The notes: generated by a model from the sequence alone, not told the origin. 64,000 nt of DNA from Aliidiomarina sp047920995 (GCF_047920995.1 NZ_JBLRWZ010000002.1:53114-117113), one strand, 5' to 3'. Positions 17,076-27,018 are shown, counted from the first letter of the stretch. A program made the numbers and translations.

Positions 17076-19630
17076 AATTCCCTCGGTGGTTTCGCTGCTA
17101 AAACTTCTCGGGCACCGTTATGCCCTGCTGAAGATACGACACCACTAAACTCCATTTGTTCTACTATGCGCGCAGCTCGATTGTAGCCAATACGGAATTT
17201 CCGCTGCACACTCGAAACCGATACTCGGCGAGTTTCCGTTACGAAGGCAACCGCTTCATCATATAATGGATCAGATTCAGCATCATCATCGCTGGTTTCT
17301 CCGGGTAATAACCCATCTTCACCTTGGTCGCCTTTTAGGATCTCTTCAACATAGTTCGGTTTACCGCGTTGCTTCCAATCCGCAACAACAGCATGCACCT
17401 CGTGATCATCTACAAATGCACCATGCACCCGTACTGGCACACCAGAGCCTGGGGGCATGTAGAGCATATCGCCCTGCCCCAATAAGTGCTCAGCCCCGCT
17501 CTGATCAAGAATTGTGCGGGAATCTATTTTTGAAGATACCTGAAACGAAATTCGGGTAGGTATATTCGCTTTAATTAATCCAGTGATTACGTCTACTGAG
17601 GGCCGCTGCGTTGCCAAAATCAAGTGGATTCCAGCCGCACGGGCCTTCTGGGCGATGCGGGCAATAAGCTCTTCTACTTTTTTGCCCACGATCATCATCA
17701 TGTCGGCAAGTTCGTCTACCACCACCACGATATATGGCAGTTTACCTAGCTCTGGTGGGCGCTCATCCATAGAATCGCCTGGCTTCCAAATAGGATCCCG
17801 TAGTGGCTCGCCAGTTGCTATCGCTTCTTCAATCTTCTGGTTATAACCTTTTAGATTCCGCACACCCAGTGCAGACATCAGCTTATACCTACGTTCCATT
17901 TCCCCCACACACCAACGCAGCGCATTGGCAGCATCCTTCATGTCGGTAACTACTTCAGTAAGTAAGTGCGGAATACCATCGTAAACGGAAAGCTCAAGCA
18001 TTTTCGGATCGATCATAATCATTCGCACATCATCGGGCTGCGATTTATATAGCATGCTCAGTATCATCACGTTGATACCTACTGATTTACCGGAGCCTGT
18101 AGTACCAGCAACTAATAGGTGCGGCATTTTCGCTAAATCAACGGTAACCGGCTTACCAGCAATATCCTTACCTAATACCATGCTCAACGGTGAGCTCGAT
18201 TTGGTAAATCCTTCGCTTTCAATTACTTCACTTAAACGTACAATTTCACGACTCTTGTTGGGTAGCTCTAAGCCCACATAAGATTTACCAGGGATCACCT
18301 CTACAACGCGAACCGCAATAGCAGAAAGTGAACGCGCGATATCTTTGGCCAAATTGGAAATTTTACTAACTTTCACACCAGGCGCTAAATCGAGTTCAAA
18401 GCGCGTTACTACTGGGCCTGGCTGCACACCAGCAACTTGCACATCCACGCCGAAATCTTTTAGTACCGATTCAACCGTGCGGCTCACCTGATCCAACTCT
18501 TCTTGGCTAATCGGGTTTTGCGTGCGGTTAGCGCGGTCCAGCAGCCCAATAGCAGGTAACTCACTCACCCACTTCGGCTTGTTCTCATCGTTCTCTGTTA
18601 CACTAGGTGCTTTCACTTCAGCCACACTTGCCGGATTGCTTTGCGCTGGCTTAGCGGCGGGCTTAGCAGCTACTGGAAACGGGGGATCGTCATTAAACTC
18701 ATCGGCAGTATCGATATCGGCAAATAGCGCTTCATCCGATAAATCATCACCATGGGAAGAAAAGTTAGGTAAATCGTTTGGCTCATCTAGGCCTAACGCA
18801 TCAACTCTTGTATCAGCCAAAGGTAAACTATCCCAGCTTTCGGATTCATCTTGCTCAGCACGAGAGTTGCCCGCGTTTGCGCTTTTCTGATCAGGTTTAC
18901 GGCTGGTGAACAAGCCGCCAATGCGGGCAAAAACACCGGGCTTGCTCTCTTTTACTGTAGCTGGTTGTTCTGCCGATTGTGCTTTGAGTGCAGCTGCCCG
19001 TGCAGCTCTCGAATTACTTTTCTGGGTGCTTGCACTCTCATGAGTAGAGAAGCCTGAACGCACTTTATTCCAGCACCACACCACACTTACAATTGCCGAC
19101 TCACCAATTTTATCAATTAATGCAATCCACGATAGGCCACTTACTAAGGTAATTCCGGTAAGCACAAAGGTAAGTAAAATTAATGAAGTTCCTGCTAAAT
19201 TAAAGTATGGCAACATGGCACCGGTAATTACATCACCCAGCAGGCCACCCGGTGAGAAATCAAATACCGGCTCAATATTCAAGCTCGCTAAGCCAGTAGC
19301 TCCGAGCAAAAACAATAAAATCCCAACTAGGCGAAGCCCAAGGGTTAAATAATCTAAACTAAGTAAGCGGCGTGGGCGGTGAAATACAACATAGCCAAAC
19401 CCTGCCACCACAAAAGGAATCGTGTAGGCTAGCGCGCCAAGCGCGAATAGCAGAATATCAGCAAACCAAGCGCCGATAGCGCCCGCCGCATTTTGAATAT
19501 CCTGAGTATGGCCCGATTGTGACCACCCCGGATCTGCAGGACTAAACGTTAATAGCGAGGTAAGCAAGAAAATTGCTAGTGCCCCACACAAAATTAAGCC
19601 TGTTTCCAGTAGCCGCCTTACGCCTGTCAT
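17072..19630 (-). CDS. ftsK: DNA translocase FtsK
   Basis: The septal DNA pump that clears chromosome termini and activates XerCD at dif. It has 852 residues, shorter than the 1329 of E. coli because the linker is short. Four N-terminal membrane helices (about 10-180) come first. A charged low-complexity linker (about 200-350) follows. The motor has Walker A AGTTGSGKSVG and Walker B IVVVVDELADMMM. The C-terminal gamma winged helix includes RVSVSSVQRKFRIGYNRAAR, which reads KOPS sites. It lies between lrp and lolA, the conserved arrangement. Confidence 0.96.
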   Translation of the reverse strand: MTGVRRLLETGLILCGALAIFLLTSLLTFSPADPGWSQSGHTQDIQNAAGAIGAWFADILLFALGALAYTIPFVVAGFGYVVFHRPRRLLSLDYLTLGLRLVGILLFLLGATGLASLNIEPVFDFSPGGLLGDVITGAMLPYFNLAGTSLILLTFVLTGITLVSGLSWIALIDKIGESAIVSVVWCWNKVRSGFSTHESASTQKSNSRAARAAALKAQSAEQPATVKESKPGVFARIGGLFTSRKPDQKSANAGNSRAEQDESESWDSLPLADTRVDALGLDEPNDLPNFSSHGDDLSDEALFADIDTADEFNDDPPFPVAAKPAAKPAQSNPASVAEVKAPSVTENDENKPKWVSELPAIGLLDRANRTQNPISQEELDQVSRTVESVLKDFGVDVQVAGVQPGPVVTRFELDLAPGVKVSKISNLAKDIARSLSAIAVRVVEVIPGKSYVGLELPNKSREIVRLSEVIESEGFTKSSSPLSMVLGKDIAGKPVTVDLAKMPHLLVAGTTGSGKSVGINVMILSMLYKSQPDDVRMIMIDPKMLELSVYDGIPHLLTEVVTDMKDAANALRWCVGEMERRYKLMSALGVRNLKGYNQKIEEAIATGEPLRDPIWKPGDSMDERPPELGKLPYIVVVVDELADMMMIVGKKVEELIARIAQKARAAGIHLILATQRPSVDVITGLIKANIPTRISFQVSSKIDSRTILDQSGAEHLLGQGDMLYMPPGSGVPVRVHGAFVDDHEVHAVVADWKQRGKPNYVEEILKGDQGEDGLLPGETSDDDAESDPLYDEAVAFVTETRRVSVSSVQRKFRIGYNRAARIVEQMEFSGVVSSAGHNGAREVLAAKPPREF

Positions 19631-19744
19631 AATGCTCCGCTATATCAACTGTATAAATATAATTATTGTTTAAAGTAATCGCTGCCCACATCTGCCATGC
19701 AGTGCATTTACTATGCCGTAGCTACACCCAAAAGAGTACCAACT

Positions 19745-20227
19745 TCAGCCTTTTATAACTACTTTATTCTCTTGCTTTACTGCTTCCATCACAACATAAG
19801 TACGAGATTCGTTTACGCCCGGCATGTTTAGCAAGGTTTCCCCAAGCAGCTTTCGGTACGCCGCCATATCGGCAACGCGAGCCTTGAGCAAAAAATCAAA
19901 ATCTCCAGAAACTAAGTGGCATTCGAGTATTTCATCGGTTCGCCGCGCTGCATCACTGAAATCGGCGAATACATCAGACGATGTTTTACTTAAGGTGATT
20001 TCCACAAATACCAGCAAAGGCGTACCCAGTTTATCGGGATCAATGCGAGCATGGTAGCCTCTTATTACGCCATTCTTTTCTAACTTACGAACGCGTTCCA
20101 AGCAAGGTGTAGGGCTTAGCCCCACTTCCTTGGCTAATTGTACATTGGAAATTCTGCCACGTTCTTGCAAGATGCGTAAAATTTTCCTATCGAGCCTGTC
20201 AATAGTGAGTTTATCGGTAGATTCCAT
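19745..20227 (-). CDS. lrp: Leucine-responsive regulatory protein
   Basis: A 160-residue Lrp/AsnC regulator very close to E. coli Lrp. The helix-turn-helix contains RISNVQLAKEVGLSPTPCLERVRKLEKNG. The ligand-binding domain has ECHLVSGDFDFLLKARV and YRKLLGETLLNMPGVNESRTYVVME. It is likely a global sensor of amino-acid supply. I use the ATG at 20227; a GTG four codons upstream (20239) is also possible. It faces ald across about 175 bases, so Lrp could control both genes from that region. Confidence 0.93.
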   Translation of the reverse strand: MESTDKLTIDRLDRKILRILQERGRISNVQLAKEVGLSPTPCLERVRKLEKNGVIRGYHARIDPDKLGTPLLVFVEITLSKTSSDVFADFSDAARRTDEILECHLVSGDFDFLLKARVADMAAYRKLLGETLLNMPGVNESRTYVVMEAVKQENKVVIKG

Positions 20228-20401
20228 AATTATCAGCACGTTTAACTAAATTTAACCTTAAAAATAGCATAATTATAATATTTTGCATCGTAAAAAAGTA
20301 GGTCACGCCGCATTAGGCTGCGCTATACTTTGCCGAAAATTTACTTCTTATTTTTTCTTACCGAGAAAATAAGAATCATCCGAGAGTTGAGGCATTTCAT
20401 T

Positions 20402-21529
20402 ATGTTGATTGGTGTACCAAAAGAAATTAAAAATCACGAATACCGCATTGGTTTAACCCCTGCTGCAGTTCGCGAATACGTTGAGCATGGCCATAGTGTA
20501 ATCGTTGAGCGCGATGGTGGTGCTGCAATTGGTTTCACCAACGAGGATTATGAAGCCGCGGGTGCTCGTATTATCGATACCCCTGAAGAAATCTTTGCTA
20601 GCGCAGATATGATTGTGAAAGTGAAAGAGCCACAGCCGGGTGAATGCAAGCAGCTTCGTGAAGGGCAAATTTTATATACCTACCTGCATCTAGCACCAGA
20701 TCCTGAGCAAACACGTTTATTGGCAGAAGCCGGCGTAACCGCTATCGCTTACGAAACCGTAACTGATAACCGCGGTGGTTTACCGCTGCTTGCACCAATG
20801 AGTGAAGTAGCGGGCCGCATGGCGGTGCAAGCCGGCGCCCATAACCTCGAGAAAGTAAATGGTGGCAGCGGTACGCTACTCGGCGGTGTGCCGGGCGTTG
20901 CTCCAGGCAAAGTACTTATCATTGGTGGCGGTGTAGTAGGTACACAAGCAGCTAAAATGGCTATTGGCCTAGGTGCAGATGTAACGATTCTGGATCGTTC
21001 ATTACCACGCTTGCGCGAACTCGATGATATTTTCATGGGCCGAGTGAAAACAGTGTACTCCACTGTAGATGCGATAGACGCATACTCTCGTGAAGCTGAT
21101 TTAGTGGTGGGCGCCGTATTAATTCCAGGTGCAGCAGCACCGAAGTTATTAACACGTGAACACATCAAGAATATGAAGCCAGGTTCAGTATTAGTAGATG
21201 TTGCCATCGATCAAGGCGGCTGTTTTGCAACGTCGAAAGCTACCACGCATCAAGATCCTACCTATGTTATTGATGATGTAGTGCATTACTGCGTAGCCAA
21301 TATGCCAGGTGGTGTAGCTCGTACTTCTACAATGGCACTCAACAATGCCACCCTGCCGTACGGTATCGCGCTAGCCAATAAAGGCCTGCAAGCATTAGCG
21401 AACGATGCAAACCTGCGCAACGGTCTGAATATGCACAAAGGCTACATCACGTATAAAGCGGTTCATGATGATCTTGGCAAGCAATTAAACCTTGAGTACC
21501 TAGATCCTCTAAAAGCAATTGAAATCTAA
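20402..21529 (+). CDS. ald: Alanine dehydrogenase
   Basis: Catalyses NAD-dependent oxidative deamination of L-alanine to pyruvate and ammonia. It has 375 residues. The N-terminus MLIGVPKEIKNHEYRIGLTP is the family signature. The substrate Lys and His are in VKVKEPQ and YTYLHLAPD. The NAD-binding GGGVVGTQAAKMAIGLGADV is central. The start at 20402 is chosen because it fits the family; an upstream in-frame extension of 24 residues has no family resemblance. A TATACT at 20324-20329 may be the -10 box. Divergent lrp suggests Lrp control. Confidence 0.96.
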   Translation: MLIGVPKEIKNHEYRIGLTPAAVREYVEHGHSVIVERDGGAAIGFTNEDYEAAGARIIDTPEEIFASADMIVKVKEPQPGECKQLREGQILYTYLHLAPDPEQTRLLAEAGVTAIAYETVTDNRGGLPLLAPMSEVAGRMAVQAGAHNLEKVNGGSGTLLGGVPGVAPGKVLIIGGGVVGTQAAKMAIGLGADVTILDRSLPRLRELDDIFMGRVKTVYSTVDAIDAYSREADLVVGAVLIPGAAAPKLLTREHIKNMKPGSVLVDVAIDQGGCFATSKATTHQDPTYVIDDVVHYCVANMPGGVARTSTMALNNATLPYGIALANKGLQALANDANLRNGLNMHKGYITYKAVHDDLGKQLNLEYLDPLKAIEI

Positions 21530-21612
21530 ATCGCAAACCTTTGCGTAAAGTGCTCTGGCGGGGGTTGCGTGCTAGCAACAGCAGTAAGCGTTACGCATTA
21601 GTTACATTAAAC

Positions 21613-21638
21613 AAGAGCCGGTTTTAAACCGGCTCTTT
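21613..21638 (+). terminator. Terminator of ald
   Basis: AAGAGCCGG, loop TTTTAAA, CCGGCTCTTT, located 84 bases past ald. Confidence 0.85.
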
Positions 21639-21735
21639 ACGCTTTAATCGCAACTGCCTACAATAGCCTCAATTGTTACAAAGCATATTTTGATTTGTTT
21701 ATTTTTCTGATAATAAAAACAGCGGAGTTGTATTC

Positions 21736-22695
21736 ATGGCTGAAGTGAAGCACTGCAAACTATTAATTTTGGGTTCTGGCCCTGCCGGCTATACTGCTGC
21801 AGTTTACGCAGCACGTGCCAATTTGAACCCAGTATTAGTAACGGGTATGCAGCAAGGTGGTCAACTTACCACTACTACCGAAGTGGAAAACTGGCCCGGC
21901 GATCCAGAAGGTTTAACTGGCCCCGATTTAATGGTGCGCATGCAGCAACACGCTGAGCGTTTCAATACCGAAATCGTTTTTGATCATATTAATAGTGTGC
22001 AACTAACCGAACGCCCATTTCGTTTAAAGGGTGATTCTGCAGAATACACTGCTGATGCATTAGTTATTGCCACTGGCGCATCTGCTAAATACCTTGGTTT
22101 GCCCTCTGAAGATGCCTTTAAAGGGCGTGGCGTAAGTGCTTGCGCTACCTGTGATGGGTTCTTCTACCGTGGCCAAAAGGTATGTGTAGTTGGCGGAGGT
22201 AACACAGCCGTAGAAGAAGCATTATATCTTTCGAACATCGCTGAAGAAGTGCATGTAATTCACCGCCGTGATACCTTCCGCGCCGAAAAAATCCTCGTTG
22301 ATCGCTTAATGGCGAAAGCGAAAACAGGTAACGTGATCCTGCATTTACACCAAACCCTTGATGAAGTGTTGGGTGATCAAATGGGTGTTACCGGCATTCG
22401 TATCGAAGATGTGCGCAACGGTGAGAAATCAGAGCTTGCACTGCAAGGTGTGTTTATTGCTATCGGCCATAAACCAAACACCGATATGTTCGTTGGCCAA
22501 CTCGATATGGAGAACGGCTATTTAAAAGTGCATTCTGGTTTAAATGGCAACGCCACGCAAACCTCAATTCCTGGTGTATTCGCAGCGGGTGATGTAAGCG
22601 ACCATATCTACCGCCAAGCCATTACCTCAGCCGGTACCGGTTGTATGGCTGCACTAGATGCTGAGCGCTTCCTAGATGCCCTAGACAGCAACTAA
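21736..22695 (+). CDS. trxB: Thioredoxin reductase
   Basis: An NADPH-dependent FAD flavoprotein that keeps thioredoxin reduced. It has 319 residues. FAD motif: LGSGPAGYTAAVYAAR (12-27). The redox-active disulfide is CATC (136-139). NADPH site: VVGGGNTAVEEAL. The C-terminal FAD motif is GVFAAGDVSDHIYRQ. In E. coli trxB also lies next to lrp, but there cydDC sits between trxB and aat; here aat follows directly. Confidence 0.97.
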   Translation: MAEVKHCKLLILGSGPAGYTAAVYAARANLNPVLVTGMQQGGQLTTTTEVENWPGDPEGLTGPDLMVRMQQHAERFNTEIVFDHINSVQLTERPFRLKGDSAEYTADALVIATGASAKYLGLPSEDAFKGRGVSACATCDGFFYRGQKVCVVGGGNTAVEEALYLSNIAEEVHVIHRRDTFRAEKILVDRLMAKAKTGNVILHLHQTLDEVLGDQMGVTGIRIEDVRNGEKSELALQGVFIAIGHKPNTDMFVGQLDMENGYLKVHSGLNGNATQTSIPGVFAAGDVSDHIYRQAITSAGTGCMAALDAERFLDALDSN

Positions 22696-22708
22696 ATCGC
22701 TCTGAATA

Positions 22709-22740
22709 GCCGCTATGTGCAAAACATAGCGGCTTTTTTT
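22709..22740 (+). terminator. Terminator of trxB
   Basis: AGCCGCTATGT, loop GCAAA, ACATAGCGGCT, then a run of T. The structure is strong and starts 13 bases past the stop. Confidence 0.93.
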
Positions 22741-22807
22741 ATAGCTACCGATTTGCAACTACAATGGTCAAAAGTAACGCACACCCCTTCCCTTGCCGAG
22801 ATATGCC

Positions 22808-23554
22808 ATGAGTTTTCTCAGTGATTTAGATCATACATCCGCTACCGCGGCATTCCCGCCGGTTACTCAGGCGTTGCCAGAGCCAGATGGTTTACTTGCT
22901 GTAGGTGGTTGCTTATCTGTGCCACGCTTAATAAACGCTTACCAAAGTGGCATATTCCCTTGGTTTAGCAGTAACGATCCGATTTTGTGGTGGTCGCCGA
23001 GTGAACGGGCGGTAATATTTCCCAATCAGTTACACATTAGCAAAAGTTTAGCGAAATTCATCCGCAAAAAGCCTTATCGTATTACCCTGAATATGGTCTT
23101 TAGCAGTGTAATAAAGCAATGCGCCACTATTCCACGTGGAGATCCAAGTAATGGGGTGTGGATTACTGCAGATATGATTCGCGCATATGAACAACTGCAT
23201 CGAGCAGGCCATGCCCATTCTATCGAGATATGGCATGATGATCAGTTGGTGGGTGGTTTATATGGGGTACTGGTAGGTACAGTGTTCTGTGGTGAAAGTA
23301 TGTTTAGTAAAGCCGATAATGCATCGAAAATTGCCCTGGTAGCCATTCGCGATTACTTAGTACCCTATGGGTTAACATTAATTGATTGTCAGATTCCCAA
23401 CCCGCATTTAGCTTCTCTTGGGGCTGTAACACTACCGCGCAAAAAATTTATTGGCCTGCTAAAATCAGGGTTAAATGGCCTTGAAGGCATGAGTGTTAAG
23501 GGATCTACAACACTAATAGGTGCGCAATATATGCTTGCGCGAGAATTGAATTAA
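22808..23554 (+). CDS. aat: Leucyl/phenylalanyl-tRNA--protein transferase
   Basis: Adds Leu or Phe to proteins with N-terminal Lys or Arg, making N-degrons for ClpS-ClpAP. About 248 residues. Signatures: PDGLLAVGGCLS, YQSGIFPWF, ILWWSPSERAV, GGLYGVLVGTVFCGESMFS and LIDCQIPNPHLASLGA. The ATG at 22808 is used; a TTG 15 bases upstream is in frame but unneeded. The clpS-clpA genes that read its product are encoded 400 bases away on the other strand. Confidence 0.96.
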   Translation: MSFLSDLDHTSATAAFPPVTQALPEPDGLLAVGGCLSVPRLINAYQSGIFPWFSSNDPILWWSPSERAVIFPNQLHISKSLAKFIRKKPYRITLNMVFSSVIKQCATIPRGDPSNGVWITADMIRAYEQLHRAGHAHSIEIWHDDQLVGGLYGVLVGTVFCGESMFSKADNASKIALVAIRDYLVPYGLTLIDCQIPNPHLASLGAVTLPRKKFIGLLKSGLNGLEGMSVKGSTTLIGAQYMLARELN

Positions 23555-23646
23555 CTAGCTATTGGCTTTTACGGTTAAAAAGCGGTAAAATTCCCGCGCT
23601 TTAAAACAGCTACCGTAGCCAGACCAAAGAGAATACAGAGGATTTA

Positions 23647-23865
23647 ATGGCGAAAGAAGACAGCATTGAAATGCAAGGTACCATTTTAGATACTTTGCCA
23701 AATACTATGTTCCGCGTTGAACTAGAAAACGGGCACGTAGTAACTGCGCATATTTCTGGGAAAATGCGTAAGAACTATATTCGTATCTTGACCGGCGATA
23801 AAGTAACCGTTCAGCTTACCCCTTACGATTTATCAAAAGGCCGTATCGTTTTCCGTTCACGATAA
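23647..23865 (+). CDS. infA: Translation initiation factor IF-1
   Basis: A 72-residue S1/OB-fold factor that binds the A site of the 30S subunit. The sequence MAKEDSIEMQG, LPNTMFRVELENGH, HISGKMRKNYIRIL and LTPYDLSKGRI is near-invariant. AGAGGA lies 5 bases before the start. It follows aat as in E. coli. Confidence 0.98.
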   Translation: MAKEDSIEMQGTILDTLPNTMFRVELENGHVVTAHISGKMRKNYIRILTGDKVTVQLTPYDLSKGRIVFRSR

Positions 23866-23911
23866 GTACAGCCTGAAGATACTTGCACAAAGTATCTGTT
23901 ACCAAGATTAG

Positions 23912-23948
23912 CAAAAAAAACGCAGTGCCTTCGTTATGAAGGCACTGC
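23912..23948 (-). terminator. clpA terminator overlapping the last codons of clpA
   Basis: On the minus strand GCAGTGCCTTC, loop ATAAC, GAAGGCACTGC is followed by a run of eight T. The left arm is formed by the codons for the last three residues of ClpA, and the stop falls in the loop. It also faces the end of infA on the other strand. Confidence 0.88.
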
Positions 23949-26195
23949 TTCGTTTGCGTTGTCGTATGAAAAAGTAAGCTCGTCTTTTGCAGCGTTCAAG
24001 GCAACGCGAACATTGCCACCTTGGCTTAATTGGCCGAATAGAATTTCATTCGCCAAAGGCTTCTTCAGGTGTTCTTGAATAATGCGGGTCATTGGCCGCG
24101 CGCCCATGGCTTTATCATAACCCTTATCTGCCAACCAGCCCATTGCCGCAGGCTCTACTTCTAAAGACACGCCTTTCTTATCCAACTGCGCTTGTAACTC
24201 ACAGATGAACTTATCAACTACCTGCAATATTACTTCGGTGCTTAAGTGATTAAACCAAATAATACCATCAAGACGATTGCGGAATTCAGGCGTAAACAGC
24301 TTATTAATCTCCGACATCGCATCAAACTTATGGTCTTGTTGCTGGAAACCAATCGATGTACGCTCCGTTTCGCGAACACCCGCATTGGTGGTCATTACCA
24401 ATACCACGTTGCGGAAATCGGCTTTACGGCCGTTATTATCCGTTAGTGTACCGTTATCCATTACCTGCAATAGAATATTGAAAATATCGCTATGGGCTTT
24501 TTCAATTTCATCAAGCAATACAACGCTGTAAGGGTTCTTAATAACCGCTTCCGTTAACAAACCACCTTGCTCATAGCCTACATAGCCAGGCGGTGCGCCA
24601 ATCAAACGGCTAACCGCATGACGCTCCATATACTCAGACATATCGAAGCGCAGCAACTCTACGCCCATTCCCTTCGCTAACTGTTGGGTTACTTCGGTTT
24701 TACCAACGCCCGTGGGGCCCGCAAACAAGAATGAACCCACCGGCTGATGCTCGCCACCAAGGCCTGAACGAGATAAACGAATTGCCGCCACTAAACTATC
24801 AATCGCGAGGTCTTGCCCAAACACCACCATTTTCAGATTGCGATCCAGTTGCTTGAGCATACTTTGATCATTGCGAGACACTGATTGCGCCGGCACTCGA
24901 GCGATTTTTGCGATAATCGCTTCAATATCACCTACGCCCACCGTTTTCTTGCGCTTAGAAGGCGGCAACAGGCGTTGGCTAGCACCAGCCTCATCCAACA
25001 CATCAATCGCTTTATCTGGTAAATGGCGTTCATTAATGTATTTTGCGCTCAGTTCTGCCGCAGCCCGAATTGCCGGTTGCGTGTAACGAATGCCATGGTG
25101 TTGCTCATATTTTTCTCGCAAGCCCATCAAGATCCGCGTTGTATCCTCAACTGAAGGCTCTACAACATCAATTTTTTGGAATCGTCGCACTAGCGCTCGG
25201 TCTTTCTCAAAAATATTTTTATATTCTTGGTATGTAGTTGAACCAATACACTTCAATTCACCGCCAGAAAGCAGTGGTTTTAACAAATTCGATGCATCCA
25301 TTACCCCACCCGACGCTGCACCAGCGCCTACAATGGTATGAATTTCATCGATAAATAATATCGCATTTTCTTGCTTACCCAATTCTTTAAGTAAAGCTTT
25401 GAAACGTTTTTCAAAATCACCGCGATATTTCGTGCCCGCTAAAAGCCCACCCATATCGAGGCTATAAATCACCGCACCAGCAATTACTTCCGGAACCTGT
25501 TTCTCAACAATCTTCCAAGCTAAACCTTCCGCAATCGCGGTTTTACCAACGCCTGCTTCGCCCACCAGCAGTGGATTATTTTTACGGCGGCGGCATAACA
25601 CTTGAATGCACCGCTCAAGCTCATCATCTCGGCCAATAAGCGGATCAATTTTACCCGCTTCAGCGCGGGTATTTAAATTCACACAAAAACGCGCTAAAAA
25701 GCCTTGTTCTTGTTCATCGGTAGCTGCTGCTATTTTCTCTTGGGCGGCGGAGCCTTCCTCTTCAGTTCGAGAAATCCCATGAGAGATAAAGTTCACCACA
25801 TCGAGGCGCGTAACCTCATGTTTATTAAGTAAATAAACCGCTTGTGATTCTTGCTCACTAAAAATAGCTACCAGTACGTTCGCGCCGGTAACCTCTGAGT
25901 TTCCAGACGATTGCACGTGAAATACCGCCCGTTGCAATACACGCTGAAAACCAAGCGTTGGCTGAGTTTCCCCGCTCTCTTCTAAGGGGAATTTGGGCGT
26001 ACTGCGATCGATGTAGCCAAGTAATTCGCTCTTGAGCGCTGCGAAATTAATGCCACAGGCTCGCAGTGCTTCCGATGCCTCTGGATTTTCTAATAAAGCT
26101 ACAAGCAGGTGTTCCACCGTCATTAGCTCATGCTGATGCTCCCGAGCAAGCCGGAATGCATCATTCAACGATATTTCGAGCGCTTTGTTCAGCAT
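23934..26195 (-). CDS. clpA: ATP-dependent Clp protease ATP-binding subunit ClpA
   Basis: A hexameric unfoldase that feeds ClpP. It has 753 residues. The N-domain (about 1-150) is the ClpS docking site. AAA module 1 has GEAGVGKTAIAEG and AILFIDEIHTIVG. AAA module 2 has GPTGVGKTEVTQQ and VVLLDEIEKAH. The gene is 32 bases downstream of clpS, forming the usual clpSA operon. The transcription terminator overlaps its 3' end. Confidence 0.97.
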   Translation of the reverse strand: MLNKALEISLNDAFRLAREHQHELMTVEHLLVALLENPEASEALRACGINFAALKSELLGYIDRSTPKFPLEESGETQPTLGFQRVLQRAVFHVQSSGNSEVTGANVLVAIFSEQESQAVYLLNKHEVTRLDVVNFISHGISRTEEEGSAAQEKIAAATDEQEQGFLARFCVNLNTRAEAGKIDPLIGRDDELERCIQVLCRRRKNNPLLVGEAGVGKTAIAEGLAWKIVEKQVPEVIAGAVIYSLDMGGLLAGTKYRGDFEKRFKALLKELGKQENAILFIDEIHTIVGAGAASGGVMDASNLLKPLLSGGELKCIGSTTYQEYKNIFEKDRALVRRFQKIDVVEPSVEDTTRILMGLREKYEQHHGIRYTQPAIRAAAELSAKYINERHLPDKAIDVLDEAGASQRLLPPSKRKKTVGVGDIEAIIAKIARVPAQSVSRNDQSMLKQLDRNLKMVVFGQDLAIDSLVAAIRLSRSGLGGEHQPVGSFLFAGPTGVGKTEVTQQLAKGMGVELLRFDMSEYMERHAVSRLIGAPPGYVGYEQGGLLTEAVIKNPYSVVLLDEIEKAHSDIFNILLQVMDNGTLTDNNGRKADFRNVVLVMTTNAGVRETERTSIGFQQQDHKFDAMSEINKLFTPEFRNRLDGIIWFNHLSTEVILQVVDKFICELQAQLDKKGVSLEVEPAAMGWLADKGYDKAMGARPMTRIIQEHLKKPLANEILFGQLSQGGNVRVALNAAKDELTFSYDNANEAVPS

Positions 26196-26227
26196 ACTGC
26201 TCTCCTTACTTCACAAACCATCAATAA

Positions 26228-26557
26228 CTACACCTGCTCCATCGTACATAATAATGGGTGATCATTCTCACGGGCATACTGATTAACCTGAACCACCTTC
26301 GTTTCGGCAATCTCGGCCGAATAAATTCCACACACTGCTTTACCAACTTCATGTACTTGTAACATTACTTGCGTAGCCGCTTCTTGGTTCATACGAAAAT
26401 AAGTTACTAGTACTTCAATCACGAAATCCATTGGCGTGTAATCATCATTGTTTAACATTACCTGATACATAGAAGGAGGTTGCAGCTCAAGTTTGCTGCC
26501 TTCTTCCAAATGGTGCTCAGGAATTGAATCACTATATTTACTCATATCGAAAATCAT
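26228..26557 (-). CDS. clpS: ClpS, N-degron adaptor of ClpAP
   Basis: A 109-residue adaptor that delivers N-end-rule substrates to ClpA. The core PPSMYQVMLNNDDYTPMDFVIEVL carries the NDDYTPM motif of the N-degron pocket. ENDHPLLCTMEQ closes the fold. I keep the ATG at 26557 because AAGG lies 6 bases before it; the next in-frame ATG (26545) would be about 17 bases from that site. Divergent cspD upstream is the arrangement seen in E. coli. Confidence 0.97.
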   Translation of the reverse strand: MIFDMSKYSDSIPEHHLEEGSKLELQPPSMYQVMLNNDDYTPMDFVIEVLVTYFRMNQEAATQVMLQVHEVGKAVCGIYSAEIAETKVVQVNQYARENDHPLLCTMEQV

Positions 26558-26796
26558 CTACACCTTAAATATAGCCAGAATTTTGACATACGGTTAGGTT
26601 TGATGTGATAAATTTAGTTAAAAAAATGTAATAAAATATCTCAACAATACTTGACTATTTTTTACTCTTATCTAAATTAACACATGGTACTGTTTATTTT
26701 TCTTTTCAAGGGCAGCACCGAGCACAATAAATCATAACTATTCACGTGCTCAAACACACTACAACAACACATTATACGCAAGAAGGAAGTAGAAGT

Positions 26797-27018
26797 ATGG
26801 CTACCGGTAAAGTCAAATGGTTCAATAACTCCAAAGGTTTTGGTTTTATCGAATCCGAAGATCGCAGTGGTGATATCTTTGCCCACTACTCCACAATCCA
26901 AATGGAGGGGTACCGCACCCTGAAAGCCGGCCAAGAGGTCGATTTTGAACTTGAAGAAGGTCCGAAAGGCCTACATGCGGTGCAAATCGTACCTCACAAT
27001 GGTGAACCAAAAGTATAA
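26797..27018 (+). CDS. cspD: Cold-shock-domain protein CspD
   Basis: A 73-residue cold-shock-fold protein. RNP1 is KGFGFI and RNP2-like is DIFAHYST. The match to CspD (MATGKVKWFNNSKGFGFIE, then YRTLKAGQ) is clear. In E. coli CspD is a stationary-phase single-stranded DNA binder that blocks replication. The start at 26797 follows AAGGAAG at suitable distance. It is divergent from clpS, as in E. coli. Confidence 0.94.
   Translation: MATGKVKWFNNSKGFGFIESEDRSGDIFAHYSTIQMEGYRTLKAGQEVDFELEEGPKGLHAVQIVPHNGEPKV

Noticed and set aside
18522..18890. Open frame antisense to the ftsK linker (122 codons)
   Set aside because: It mirrors the low-complexity linker codons of ftsK and has no ribosome site or recognisable domain.
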